Assembly (NCBI GenBank): GCA_013396525.1
Contig: VWYX01000405.1
Location: 609,083 to 673,082 of the forward strand
Length of the DNA: 64,000 nt
Source: Chaetorhynchus papuensis
Taxonomy: Eukaryota; Chordata; Aves; Passeriformes; Rhipiduridae
Reading direction: 5' to 3'
Under the pieces are notes generated by a model. The model had not been told where the DNA came from and searched no databases. It was given only the letters and a program-made list of their open reading frames with translations. Positions 1-12,526 of the stretch are shown one piece after another (position 1 is the stretch's first letter; each line of letters begins with the position of its first letter). A program made the position numbers and the translations under genes.

Positions 1-2251
1 ATTTACTAATTAAAAATGTTTTACCACGGAGAAACCCTTTGAGATTTGCCTCTTGTTTCCTACGGTGCAGGAGCGTGAAATCATGGATGAATGAGCTATA
101 GCACCATAATTTGCTTCTGTCAGTTTAGATGAAAAGGTCTGAAATGAACTGGTGAAATTAGTTCACAACATTTTTACCCACCAGTAAATGCAATTTACTT
201 TTATGATAACCTGTAACAACATACCCACCTTTCACAAACTTCTAATGTTATAGCAGACAGCAGAATTACGTGCCCTATATGCTATGCAATGCCCTCTTTA
301 GACTGGGGAAATGAGGATACCAATTGACATTGAATTGCCAACGTTTAGCACTGAGAACATGTTACTTGCATGTAAGGCTGAAATTCACCTAAGCTCAGAG
401 AGAGCTCCTGCTCTCCAATCTGTCTCATCACACACACAAAGTAAACTGAGGCTGTTTTATTCTGATGCTTACTGTGCTGAAATAAATAGCAGCTAGAAAG
501 AGAGACCTTAACTATTGGGGTGGAAGAAAGAAAGGACACTTGCTGGCAATAATAGATATACATGTGACTAAAGAGGACTAGTATGACTCTTACTAATAGA
601 AGAATAAAGTCACTCAGCTGTGAAATGACTCATAATTAGGAAGACCTCATTCAAAACCCAGTTACAGCAAGATACTAGATAAGCAAATCAAAATCATCAC
701 TTCAGTTCTTTCAAGACAGATAGCATGCAGTATCCATCTGTTAAGCGATACCACCTGTTTTATCAACTCATTACATCGTCTGGAGTATTAAGCAGGAAAG
801 TCAATTAAGTCAATCCATGTGCAAGAGGACCTTCATGGAGAGTGAGCAATTGTTCTCTGCTCCCTCCTATGTCATCCCAGCAAGGAAGAAACAGGATAAC
901 TCTGAATGACTTCATCTGTCTCTTGTCAGAGTCCATCTCCACCTCTTGATTAATAATATAGGAGGCACTGAAAAAATACACAATCTATATATAAAGGGGG
1001 TTGTCTTTTATTATCAACACAGGGTTATTATTAACCATTCATACCCAGGAAGAAATTTAATGAAGTTTTTCATTTTGTTCCTCTGAGCAAAGGCTAAATT
1101 TTATGTGCCCAAGCACACCATCGCCTCAAAATTCTTAGCTTACCAGCACATATTATTTCAGCCAAAGCCTAGTATTAAGTTGCACTTATGACCTCTAGTT
1201 GCCAAAAATGCACATTTACACAAAATAGCATGTGGTTGCCCATATACCCGTGTTTACACAAAATACACATTTTAGTGTATAAAGAATCTAGACTCCATGA
1301 TTCAGACTCTACTTTTATAGCTCAAAATTATTATCTTGATATTGATTTAACCATTTCTGTGCATCAAGCAATCATAAGAGGAAAATCTAATATGCTGTCT
1401 TGGCAGAAAATGGCAGAGGGCTGTTAGTAAATGTAAAATCGGAAAATTCTTCAGGAAAATTCTGACATTTCTATCACAACTTAGAGAATGCCTCAGTGAG
1501 GTTTAATTTTTATAAATGTAAGGTGGGATTGGCTATAAAGGTCACACACAGCCCAAAACCTCTTCAGTGAGGACACACTTAAGTGACATAATGCTGACAT
1601 AAGAAGTGAATCCCAACTGCATAGCTGAGAAGTGAATTTGTATCCTGACGCCTGCTAAATACAAAGAATGGGGAAAAAAACCCAAAACTTCTCATCACCA
1701 GAAAAGCTGACAAGGAAATCACTCTTCCAGGAACTAAGAGGCAGTGTGCCAGGCAGTGTAACTTCTGCAAGAGTGACTTATTGTATTGATGGTGTTTGAT
1801 TAGGGAGGGTTGTGGTTACCTTAGTTAGCTTGACATTTTTAAATTTAGATCTTTAAATCTCCTGATTTATATTAAGTAAAGCTAAAAAGAAAAAGATGAT
1901 TTAATGTGTCCTTCAATGATATTCATTCTTTTTAGCTGAATAAGATTTCTCTATATATAGGCATAATATTTCTCTCTGCACTCTGGTGCACTTACACAGT
2001 AACAGAAGTCAACATTTACTTTAATGTGTAGGTAGAAATGTGGTTTAGTCTCCTTCAATTTTCATGTGCAATATTATGTAGATTTTTTTCTTCCTTTTTT
2101 GGATAGTGACAAATAGGAATTGACCAGAAATTCATTAACACCTCCAGCCAGATTTCAACTGACCTGCAGAGTCACCATGAAATCACAAACAACACAGGTC
2201 CTCATCTACACAAAAACTGGAAAGGAGTAAGCTGGACAATGATGTTCTATA
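1..2251. other. Unique AT-rich DNA, no gene seen
   Basis: I see no exon, RNA gene or recognisable repeat here. The open frames are under 80 codons, overlap on both strands and have no domain-like composition. Small T- and A-runs (for example near 1673 and 2087) are the only low-complexity sequence. Confidence 0.6.
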
Positions 2252-2315
2252 GATCAGGTTTTGCACAAATTCTGAGTAAGATGGATCAGGTATTGCACAA
2301 ATTCTGAGTAAGATG
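2252..2315. repeat. 32-bp direct tandem duplication, two copies
   Basis: The unit at 2252-2283 is repeated immediately at 2284-2315. The two differ at one position only (gatcaggtTttgc versus gatcaggtAttgc), so 31 of 32 bases agree. The pair ends 15 bases before the tRNA-like head of the SINE. Such near-identity in otherwise drifting sequence suggests a recent local slippage or duplication. No coding meaning is apparent. Confidence 0.9.
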
Positions 2316-2330
2316 AAGGGCAACACATTA

Positions 2331-2471
2331 TAGAATTAGCTCAGCTGGTCAGAACATGCTGCAAATAACACCAAGGTTGTGGGTTCAAACTTTTATGGCC
2401 CATTCACTTGTGTTGTACTCAGTGATCCTTGTGGGTCCCTTCCAATTCAGAATATTCTGTGACTCTGCTAG
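2331..2471 (+). mobile_element. tRNA-Ile-derived SINE with CR1-like tail (TguSINE1-like)
   Basis: The first 70 bases resemble a vertebrate tRNA-Ile(AAU) gene. An A box (tagctcagctgg) lies at 2337-2348, and a B box-like gggttcaaac at 2381-2390. The anticodon region reads gcaAATaacacc. The 3' portion (gatccttgtgggtcccttcc, then attctgtgactctg) matches the usual CR1 LINE 3' end, which ends in attctgtga/attctatga repeats. A tRNA head plus CR1 tail means mobilisation by CR1 machinery. This is the design of TguSINE1, known from passerine genomes. The acceptor stem is decayed and the copy is not a functional tRNA gene. The family name is from memory; the tRNA and CR1 similarities are visible directly. 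Confidence 0.82.
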
Positions 2472-2646
2472 AAATTTTTGTCAGCCAACCATATGTTGTT
2501 GAAATCCCATCAAAATCCCAGTTTTGCCAGTTGTGAATTTATTCCATGAAGCTGCTTTCATATTTTTAGTTTCTTTCTGAGACTAAGAGATTTATAGTCT
2601 CTCAGGCAATATGGGTGTTCAGGGAAAGTTTTGTGTTCCTGAAAGA

Positions 2647-3078
2647 CAGAATCATAAAATCATTGAATGATTTAGGCTGGAAAAGATCTTCAACGTCATT
2701 GAGTCCAACCATAAACCTAACACTGCCAAGTCCACCACTAAACCATGTCCCCAGGTGCCACAATTGCACATCTTTTAAACATGTCCAGGAATGGTGACTA
2801 TGGCAGCCCATTCCAACATTTGACAAGCATTCCAGTGAAGGCATTTTTCCTAATAGCTAATCTAAAGATTCCCTGCTGCCTCTTGAGGCCATTTTGTCCT
2901 GTTATGTCACTTGTTACTTGGGAAAAAAGACTGACTCCCACCTCACTACAACCTCCTTTCAGGTAGTCACAGAGCAATAAGGTCTCCCCTGAGCCTTCTT
3001 TTCTCCAGGCTAAAAAATCCCAGTTCTTTCAGACCCTACCCCAGATTTGTTGCTTCTCCTTGGACACCCTGTTTAGGT
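2647..3078 (-). mobile_element. CR1 LINE, 3' fragment
   Basis: Read on the plus strand it starts with agaatcataaaatcattgaa, the reverse complement of the CR1 terminal repeat. It continues with the hallmarks of avian CR1 tails: ggctggaaaagatcttcaa, gagtccaacc, the accactaaaccatgtcccc segment, and a distal ccttcttttctccaggctaa / cccagttctttcag block. The element therefore lies on the minus strand and is 5'-truncated, as most CR1 copies are. The frames of 60 to 80 codons inside it come from its 3' end and do not encode the reverse transcriptase. Divergence looks moderate. Confidence 0.92.
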
Positions 3079-3123
3079 ATTTACCTGTGATATTTACCTG
3101 ATATTTACACTAGATATTTACTT
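3077..3123. repeat. Degenerate tandem repeat of tatttac(ct)ga units
   Basis: Four copies of TATTTAC, spaced by cctgtga, ctga and actaga, follow one another directly after the truncated end of the CR1 copy. This looks like a small decayed minisatellite or slippage at the CR1 junction. Confidence 0.6.
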
Positions 3124-4665
3124 GTCCTTGGTAACATAAGTGTGTATTGGATTTGTGTCCTTAAATTTATTTTGGCTAGCACAATATTACTTTTTTATTA
3201 TGTGGTTCTTTAGAAAGTTATAGTCTCCATCTGAGGAATTCTGTGCATTTTGAATTTGTGCTTGTATGTAGGAACTGACCTATAAGGAAATTTTGTAGTT
3301 TTTTGATCGTTTTCCTTATTTTTGTTGTGACACTTAAAATAATGCTGTTTTAAGTAATGTTTTTAGATACCTTTCTCTAGATATTTACATCCGGATTTTG
3401 CCTGAATTTTATGGACTCTTTCTGTCGGACAGATTAAAAAAGCCATTTCTCATCTATGTCTACACAACTAAAATCCCTATCCATCTTCTTATCTTATATC
3501 TTGATTACACTGTGTCTTCATCACACTTTATAAAATGTGGTCCTGATCCATTCATGTTTTAATGACAACACATAAGAATCTGAGCTCAAAAGAGAAAAAA
3601 AAAGAATAAATCTTACCCACAAAACTCTTCTTCCCTAAATGTCTGCCTTTGGATCTTTATAAGGTGTTAGGCCCTTCTCACTGCACAAGGGCAGCAGAGC
3701 CAGCAGTGCAGAGTCCTACATCACAAGACCTACTTGCTGAGTAAATCTTCAAAGCAACAGCAAGAGCAGTCATGCTGCTCAGTGAAGGAGAGGGCAGGGG
3801 GAAAAGGATGACAACAGCTGGAGTGAAATGCTGTGCTCTTGCCTCTGCACATATTTCAGGAGCTAGATGTGGTTGTCATTTGTCTTTATTTTGCCTGTAC
3901 ACGTCTGAGAGTGGCAGCTTTTTCCTGTCTGGAATATGTATACAAAAAGCAGGCATATTTCCACACAAAAACTATTCCACCTCTGATGCATTTTCTAATT
4001 AGCTTCTATTCTGCAGTAGTTTTTCAGTGCAGCCTGAACTGCCAGCCTGCTGTGACTGAAACACACCCATAATCAAGGACATGCAACCCTTTTCTCAAGC
4101 AGCACATTTCACTGGTACATACAGGATGCAATATAATATCAAAACAGGTTCAGACCCTTCTACAAACCCACATATACTGTGTTTTTCAGAAACTTCTCAG
4201 CTCAGTAGCCATAAAGAACTCAGTCCCTTACTTCAGAATCACCTTTTTTTTCAAGAGAATCTGTTAGCTAAACCAAAGGCAAAAGACTCCGTAAAAGAAT
4301 CAGTGTCCTCTGTACATAACAGTTTTTTCTCCTGTGATCAGAAACTGTGAGCTTTTTTATTTAGGTGAACCCCATTCTTGAAATATTAAGCATTTAACAT
4401 ACTTCCTTCAAGTATGAGTTTACTTTCCAACAGATCTCTCTTTTCCCGAAACATGCCGGCTGTAACACGAGGTGCAGCTATTTCAGATTCCTTCACTGCT
4501 GCTCTTCCCTGGCATACAGGGGCAGGCTGAGTCTCTTCACAGCACTGGGATGTTCATAGCCAGTCCTGTTCTCAGGCTGCAGCCAAGCAGAAGGTTTTGT
4601 TCAGCATTTATCACTGTGATCTGTGACACTGGCACTAGCTTTATCATATTTCAGAAGTCTACATA
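3124..4665. other. Unique DNA, no gene seen
   Basis: Small overlapping open frames between 3772 and 4350 (up to 89 codons) have no domain, no convincing splice context and no conserved-looking composition. I see no repeat that I can name. Confidence 0.55.
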
Positions 4666-4890
4666 GTTTCATATGGTTTAAGGTGAGAGGGGTCTATTAG
4701 ATCATCTGCTCTGACCTCCCATATATCGTAAACCATTAAGCTTCACCCACAAGCTCTTAAATTAATCCCAAAGACTTTAGTTAGCACTTTGGTTCTCAGA
4801 AGACTAAGTTTTTTGCCAAAGGCAGACAGAAAATGAAAAAAAACCCCAGATGCTACTAATCCAAACTCCTCTGCAATGGAGAACAATTGA
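4666..4890 (-). mobile_element. Ancient CR1-type LINE 3' remnant
   Basis: The string gtctattagatcatctgctc followed by tgacctcccatatatcgtaa, aaccattaagcttcaccca and aattaatcccaa follows the 3' tail pattern of old sauropsid CR1 subfamilies. Those tails read roughly 'ggaccattagatcatctagtctgacctcc ... aggccattaagcttcaccca' on the complementary strand. The similarity continues weakly to about 4890. It is much more decayed than the copies at 2.6 and 21.8 kb, so the insertion is probably older than the bird radiation. The consensus was recalled, not searched. Confidence 0.7.
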
Positions 4891-7800
4891 TTAAGTGAGA
4901 TAAGTGATTTATACACACCTCCGGTGTTAAGGCATTTACTGTAGTCACGAAAAAATTGGGAAATAGGAATTTAATACCTTGCTCTGCTTTCTGACTTCAG
5001 ACAAGCATCTTCCCCTTTTTTTGCCACAGGTTCTAATTTCTTAAATAGTTGTAATTAAAATCTCCTTTCTCAACGCTCGTTATTACAATGTTCCTGAGAT
5101 AGAGTTATTAAGTACTTATGTGCCTCTTGTCTTTTGGTAAGTAATGCTTAGTTAGGAAAAGTCTGAGTAGCACTGTCCTTCAGTATAGAATTCCTGTTTG
5201 CTGTTCTGTTTCTTAATTCAAATCCTCTGCTGGCTTCCACAGGGCAACAAGGCAGTAAGGGCACAGTCCTCTGGTCTGCACCCCATCTTTTCTGTCTGCA
5301 AATGATGCAGTTCGCTAAAAAATGACACCAAAAATGAGGTGGTTCATTCGTTCACTCTAAATTAAAACCCCATAGGAAGGGGAAGAAAAACGCAGGTAGA
5401 AGATTGTTATTGGATTACTGATTTATAAGAGCAATTCAAGGTTACCAGCACAATTTCACCTTCTAGCAATCCGTGCTGAAGAGAAAAGCTGGCACAAACT
5501 CAAAGTGCTGTTCTGCATACACCTTTGTTGCAAAATGGTAGTCTACCTCTGCAAGTAACTTTTTAAAATGTATATTAAACATATTTTCTACTGGAACAGT
5601 GAAACAGCTCACAGAGTGTTGTAATTTTGCTGAAATTTTGTTTCGAAGAAGCAAAAAGCTGATGATGATGACTGTCTTTAATCCTTTCTTCTGAAATTAC
5701 TATTCATAGAATTGAAAGAGATCTACTAGGTTAGCAAATCCCAAACCATGCTGTCACAGGCAGACATGAACTGTCATCCTGTTCATTTTCTATTTATATT
5801 ATTCTGTGTATTACAGTACAAAATAGAATTTAAATAAAAGTGATTATTCTGAAATTATTTTTTTTAAATCCCTTCATATGAATTTTCAGATTTAGTTCCA
5901 ATTCAGAAGGAAAAGACATTTCAAAAGCTTGAGATCATTCATGAAAAAAAAAAAAAAGAGTCTTCAAAAAACCCTAATAATAAGGCTTCTTCTAAATGGC
6001 AGCCTTCTTGTAACATTTTTCCACTGCTCCAAAAATTCTTTCAAGTAAATCTGACAGGGCAGCAAACAGGAGAAAGAATTGGTAGCAAATAGTAAGTGCA
6101 GCTCCCACTGTTCATCAGAGAAGAGAAACCAGCAGAGAAGCAGTGTGTGAGTGTGGTACGACCACTGCAATAAAAGCACAAAAGCCAACTCAGCAGGGTG
6201 TGTACCATCTCCATTCATGCCTGGGTTAGTTCCATGCCGACATCCTTGCACACGGCAGTCAGAGCACACTCCATACCCTATGTCCACACTGTGCATCTCA
6301 CAGCTTCTGCATGCCACACTTTTCAGACTACAAGCTGTTCTTTTACGCTAAATTGCAACTCCACCATACAGACCTGTGCAAAAAACTCACTGAATTTAGT
6401 ATCAACCAAACTTCCTTTCAAGCCACAGGGGGAAGCATGTTTAATGGATGCCAAAGCGTCTAAGATGTGGCATTCAAGCACTCACATCTGCAGGAAATAC
6501 ACAGCATTGTTCTTTTGTTTTTCCCGCTATTCTTTCTTTGTCCATTTTATCCTTCTATTTGTATCATCGTGCAACATTGCTGAGAAAAGTATTGCAAATG
6601 TAATGGGTAATGAATGAAGGGGAAAGCAAACAGGTGTAAAATCTATTTTGTTTGTTGGTGCGTGACAATTTTTGTATGAATAGAATGGTTTATGTTTTTT
6701 TCTTTGCAAAGAATTTCGAATTCTATCATTTAGGAATGTAACTCTTGATCAAAAAAAAGTGAAGCGTAACTGGAATATATAAAAACAGCTTGGACAGTAT
6801 TGCTTTTGGATTAGATTTGAACTCTGTTATGAAAAGAGGAGTAATTATCCAATTGTTTGATAAAGAAATCAAACACAGAAATTACTGTGTGCCCCTGCAA
6901 TCACAGAGTCAAAGTCTTCTGGGTTTTTTTTTTAAACAGTGTGCTTAAATTCTGAAGCTCCTGGATATCAAAGAAAAGAATTAAACATCGTGAGACGTTT
7001 TTGTGTCACTGTTAAACTAACACATCTAAATCTATTTTGCTTCCCAAAGTAGTTTGCAATAAGTAACTTTGCCTTCAATTATAAATTCATATGGGAATTT
7101 CATTTTACATTTTATTCATCAACAGTAGAGATAAAAGCAGTTAGAAAATACTTGATAGCAGAGTTTTACTGCAATAGTAAATCATACCTCTACAATAAAA
7201 GTTGAGGGAAGCATTATGTGAGGTTGTGTTACACTCCAGGATTTTATAGCCTTGAAAAAAATCAGCAATAAATTTGAATAAGGTTGAGAAAGAAAGCAGC
7301 AGGAGATGCAAAAGAGAAGTGACACCTTTATACTGTACTTCTATTTACCATTTAGCTGTCATTTTTTACCTCCACATCTTGAGATTAGAAATCTCTTTTT
7401 GCATAGGTAAAATGTCAGTGACAACTTTCTATTTTAACATCTTAGGCTGTCGATGACACTTTGTTTTAATAACTTTCAAAGAACTTGTAAGTATTCTGTT
7501 TCCTACTAGGTAGAATGAGAAATACAGAAGGGGAAACGTTTGCAGATGAAATACTCTAGACCCATTTCCTTTTAGTATTTAAAACTACTGCAGGTCATAA
7601 GAGGAATGAACACCTTGGGATTGTTTGCTATAAATTCTCTAAATTAATATGGGCTACTTCAATTAAAATATTGATGTATAAAATAAAATTGATTCCTTGT
7701 ATGCATCCATGTTTTAGCTACTGGAAATTCCACCCTTATTATTATAAGAAATATAGAAACTAAAATCTGACGATAAAAAAAATGTTTGATTTTGACTTCT

Positions 7801-8685
7801 TGTGTTGTTTTGCAGGGGGTGAGGTAGTTGGAACACCTTTGAGATAGTGCTGGTAAATCATTTTAAAATCTAATCCTGAGTCAAACTATAGGCCTAATCC
7901 CCTTCTCAGTAGTTCCAGAGCTAATTCAAAATTTAATAACGGCTTTAGATACCTTTGTAGCAAAGGGTCAGTAAATGTTTTTGGGTTTTTTCCTAAGTTT
8001 CTAAATTCATAGACTTCTGAGCTAAAGATATTCTCACAAATGCATCTGTGGGTGTTTATAGAGTACTAGAAAATTCATGCCATGATACAAAGCCTTTCCT
8101 TTACACTTACCACTGAATCAAGCTATTCTAGAAACTAAATTTCAATAAACTATTGCAAGAAATGTATTGTCTTTTTAAAATTATTAAAGCAAAAAGAACT
8201 TTGAATCATTTTTTTCATTATTTTTAGTGAGAATAAATTCCCCATCCCTTATGAATGAAAAAAATCCCAATTTTGCAAACATTTTCTACAACCACCTTTG
8301 CTGCACATTTAGGACTTCTATATACAAGCATATCCCATTACTCTTTCTCCTGTAACAATTCTAAAAGACAAGGAAATTGGAAAGGTGGATAGTACTTTGT
8401 GTAGCTTCCTACTAGGTTTAACATTCAGAACCTTTTGTGGACTATATATTGAGACATTTTCACCTCCTTTACAATTAAGTTATATTTTAAGATGTTGATT
8501 AGGAAAATAAATTGTCTAAACTGGAAGTGATGAAAAGAAAACGATCTTTTGCCCTTTATAAATTTGAAAATACTGAATGTCAATTGCATGTGGCTTATTC
8601 CAAGCAATTTTAAACTTGACTAAATAGTGAATGCTGTGCACAAGAAATGAGAACACTTTGCATGTTCAAGCAACCCCTAGTGTGC
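4891..8685. other. Unique AT-rich DNA, no gene seen
   Basis: This stretch includes the longest open frame of the window (139 codons, plus strand, 6198-6617) and a 117-codon frame on the opposite strand (5964-6317). They overlap each other antiparallel. Neither has a recognisable domain or a codon pattern distinct from its flanks, so I read both as chance frames. A13 near 5944 and a few A/T runs are the only simple repeats. A possible trace of a CR1 end near 5703 (tcatagaattgaaag) is too short to call. Confidence 0.55.
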
Positions 8686-8704
8686 ACCTGTTACATTAAC
8701 AGGT
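8686..8704. other. Perfect 19-bp interrupted palindrome
   Basis: ACCTGTTA at 8686-8693 and TAACAGGT at 8697-8704 are exact reverse complements separated by CAT. It could be a dimeric transcription-factor site or a short cruciform. Function cannot be told from sequence. Confidence 0.85.
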
Positions 8705-9153
8705 TTAACAGAGATGACATTAATATAACTGTGACCTCAACATCAGCCACAGTTGTGGGAGGCTGTTCATAGATAATACACCTTTCCAAAACCAAAAAAA
8801 CCCCCAAGAGTGTCCTTCAAATCCTCCTTAACCATACACAAAATAATTACAGATTATTAAATTGTATGTTTCAATTTATTAAAAAAATTTCTAATTAGAT
8901 CTAGAAAGCTTTCATTTTCCACTTCTGATAATAATCTGGCCTAAAATAAGTAATACTTGACAAAATAATGCATAGTTGCACAGCCATTATATCTGTGTCT
9001 GCACAGCAAATGTGTATTTACATGTATTTTTCAACATGTGGACAGACCAAACTCCAGAAATTTGCACAAAGATTTTATATTATACAAAATATTCATAAAT
9101 ATCTATATTTATGAATAATGTACTGAAATTACAGGTTTGGATTCTATTAAAAT

Positions 9154-9185
9154 GGGGGGGGGCAGGCAGGGGACGGGGTTTTGGG
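9154..9185 (+). other. Putative G-quadruplex motif
   Basis: Runs of 9, 4, 4 and 3 guanines are separated by loops of 6 (caggca), 2 (ac) and 4 (tttt) bases. This satisfies the G3+ N1-7 pattern four times. It is isolated in AT-rich DNA with no visible promoter. Confidence 0.85.
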
Positions 9186-12100
9186 TTCTCCTTTTCGTAT
9201 TTCCATAGATCCATAGAATATTACCAAAATAAAATACATAGAAAAGTGTAACAGCCTGCATAATTTCAACCTTCAGCCAGACATAGACTTTCAGCTGAAT
9301 TTGTTTATAATAATGTTGGGTTGTTTTTTTTTTAATTAGGCTATTCAACATCATTTACCTTCACCCAGCAGTTCAAAATAAGGGATTCAGTAAACGTGAA
9401 ATGACAAACACAAATATCTGTTCATGAAGAAAAGTAGCACAACGTGGCACTCAATCAGTTACTCTAAAGCTTCACTCCCTGCCCTTCGCTTCTGCGTTAT
9501 GCAATTTCTCACTATCAAGATGTAACATTATCATCAATATGTTTGGCAATTTATGAACTGAAATGATGTGGCTGGATGGAAAAATGTCTAAAATACCCTT
9601 GAGACGTATAATCAGGTTAATATAAGGAAAGGCGGGAAAAAAAAAAAATCTATGTTTTCCTTCGTTTTCTTTTCTTTCAGCCAAATAGTGGCTGTTTAAA
9701 GTCTGGTCAGAGATCATTCAAAGCAGTCCTCACTTAAGAATTTTTAAGAATTTCAGATTTCTTGCCTCAGTATAGAGATGGATGAATATTTTGAGCAATT
9801 AATGAACTACTATAACTAAGTGTCACTGTCTCAGGGATGAGTCACATTGTAGAGGGGCCGCTTTCCATTCTTATACCTTAAATGATAGGCAAAATTTCAT
9901 GTATTTCACCACTGACAGTCAAACAATGTGAAACTTGGCAAACAATAGTTATTAAAATTAAGGATGCAATCTTAGCTCATTGTGCAAACCTAGTTCAGTG
10001 TAACTGATATACCTTGCCAAAAATTAATGAAAAAGAAAAGTTTATGATATGCCTGTATTTAGATACAAATATATCTAAAATAGGTCAGGGTAAGCAGCCT
10101 GTTGAGGTGCCTGTGTCTTTCTACTTCATCAAACAATTACAAGGTGTCTGATTTTTCAGATAGCTGAATCTATTAAAAGTCTAGCTCTCTGCCAACAGTG
10201 CTCTTAGCATGCATGCATGTGATGTCATTTTATTGATAACTGGATTTTTTCTGTGATTGGTAGTTTTAAACAAATCAAATTTACTAATACAGATTAAAAA
10301 AAAAAAAGTGAAAATAACCATTTTGTATTGAATGTTCCATTTATAAGTTTGGCATCTCACTGAATCAGTGTTTCAAACAACCAGTGTTTCTACAGTGACT
10401 GCAGAGTGTCAGGAAAAAGATTTTTTTTTCAAGCCTGAGGAAAAAAAAAGTTGCAAGTTGTCAATCTTCTGTTTTTAATAGCAAGTCCTGAATGTTCTAA
10501 ATTAATTTATGCATTTTTGCGACCACCTGTCTGCTGTTACTGTCAAAACCTATTCAGGTTCTCTGAGTGCTCAGAAACCTTAGCTGTGACACTGTAAAGT
10601 TTTAACTCTTCCAGCAGGTGAGTAAGGAATACCTGTACACAGACTTCTAATAAACTGGCTTCTTGATTAAAAGAGGCAGAAAAGCCCCAAACAACTGAAA
10701 GAGAGGGTGGCATGGTAACACGGGGGTCTGGCCTTCTTTCAGTGCACTTGGTGGGGGGTTTGACTACAGAACTCCAATGTGAGGAGCTGAAGTTGGCTTT
10801 TCTTTCAGCTGGGCTCTCTGATGATACTCAGACACAGCTGTCAAAGTTTAGAGAATGGTGTGATCAATGCATTTCAGTCTTGAAATTTCAAATGAGATGT
10901 TTAAGTTGAAATTAGACATCCTGGATAGCTTGCCCTTAACTTTTTATCCAGAGGCAAAAATAGTTAGAGAAACAGGCATCTGTACAGATCAGTACATCTA
11001 TTTTATTTCCTTTGGCCAAAGAAAGATGACTGTTCTAAGGTGTGGGACTCAGATGTTTCAAGTAAAATAGAATAAATCTTTTTCCTAAGAGCAAAATTCA
11101 ACTTGCTGACCCTTCCAAACCACTTGCTGGCTGAGGACTTGAAGCAGTGGTGTCAGCAGTGAAAAGCATATCTGCTGCTTTAGATTAAAAATCACTTACT
11201 TCAAACTCATTTAATTCTACATTATGTTAACATTAATTTGAATTTAAATTAAATTCTTAACATCTGATGCTTATTTATGAATCCAGAGTCATAAAATTAC
11301 ATGCAGAGCTACAGTGTACATACAATGCACTCAGCTAAGAGAATAACTCTTCTGACGTGTATATAAATATAGATGATACACACTTATGCTTATCTCACAA
11401 AAATATTAAGGATTGTTGTTTTCAACTTCCCTGCAAAAGGTTCCAATCATCTTCTGAAAAAACCCCCACCACTTTGTTGGTATTCAGTGTGTGAACCAAA
11501 TACATGCAGGTAATACCAAGATGGCCACAACCAACAGCTGGAGCTGATTCCAGCTTAGCAGGGGCAAAAAGCGCTCTGGCCATTCCTGGCTCACACACCA
11601 AAAAGGTCTGGAGCACGTGCAATTCTTCATCAGGCTGTGCTTTACAATCTCCAAGCTTCTTATCTCCCTCACCCCCTTACTTCACAGGCCTGTGAAGAAC
11701 ACTTTTTAGGTCTTTCACAGCATTCAGCTCTCTTCTACAGAAATTCCACTTCCCAAGACAGACAGAAAGCAATGTGAAATTTCCCAGACTGAATATTCTT
11801 AGAATCCCCCAGCTGCAAGGTCATCTTGAGCAAAAAAAAACAATTCTAAAAACAACTCTTTCTCCTCACCAATCTTCCATTTTTAACCCTTTCAGCCTCA
11901 CATTCAGCATTTATGAATGGAAAGGACTTTTAACTCACAGCCACTATGACCAACAAAATGAGAGCATATCATAGAAGTCAGTTGAATGTGGTCATTTCTG
12001 GTTTTTAATACTGTCCTGTGAATATGCCTCATTTGTAGAGCTACAGTGCTACAAGCCAATCACAAAAATGCAGAGATCAATTATCTTAACTGGGTTATGC

Positions 12101-12504
12101 AATGCAGTCATTACTTACTGGTAAATCTTCAGCACAGTCCTGATATTTTGTGTAAAATTCAGTTCTGGTGAGCCATTTACTACAGGTACCTTACAATTTT
12201 GATTCATTCTACCATGCAACTTGAATCACAGGAGCGAGACCTAATCTAGGAGTCTATTTAATCCAGTCTATCAACTTGGGTGCCTCAATTAACTGCTAGA
12301 AATGAAAGCATGAACCTTCAATTTGTTGTAATGGCAACCCAGATTTATCTTATTGCAGGGCTGGATTCATGCAGGAGGATATCATCCACATATGATCAAG
12401 CATGCACCTGGGAGTTTGGTTTTCAGAGATTTTTCTAGTCTCTGTGAATAGTGTAAAAAATATTACTCGAAAATTTACCACATTGCCTTTTAATATCTTT
12501 TATG
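9186..12504. other. Unique AT-rich DNA, no gene seen
   Basis: Short frames near 9472-9717 (minus), 10712-11070 (plus) and 11422-11695 (both strands) have no recognisable product. The segment 10670-10870 is somewhat GC-richer than its flanks but shows no exon signals that I trust. A short gcatgcatgc run sits near 10208. Confidence 0.55.
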
Positions 12505-12526
12505 AAAAAAACAAACAAACAAAAAA
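12505..12526. repeat. (CAAA)n simple repeat
   Basis: A-rich tract with three CAAA units between two A-runs. Confidence 0.85.

Noticed and set aside
2331..2400. Functional tRNA-Ile gene
   Set aside because: The acceptor stem does not pair and a CR1 tail follows directly, so it is a SINE head, not a tRNA gene.
2602..2966. Three overlapping frames on both strands
   Set aside because: They fall wholly or mostly inside the CR1 tail, which does not encode protein there.
5964..6317. 117-codon minus-strand cysteine/leucine-containing frame
   Set aside because: No recognisable zinc-binding spacing or membrane topology; antiparallel to other chance frames.
6198..6617. Longest open frame, 139 codons, plus strand
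   Set aside because: It overlaps an antiparallel 117-codon frame, and no domain or signal is recognisable. A frame of this length is expected by chance in 64 kb.
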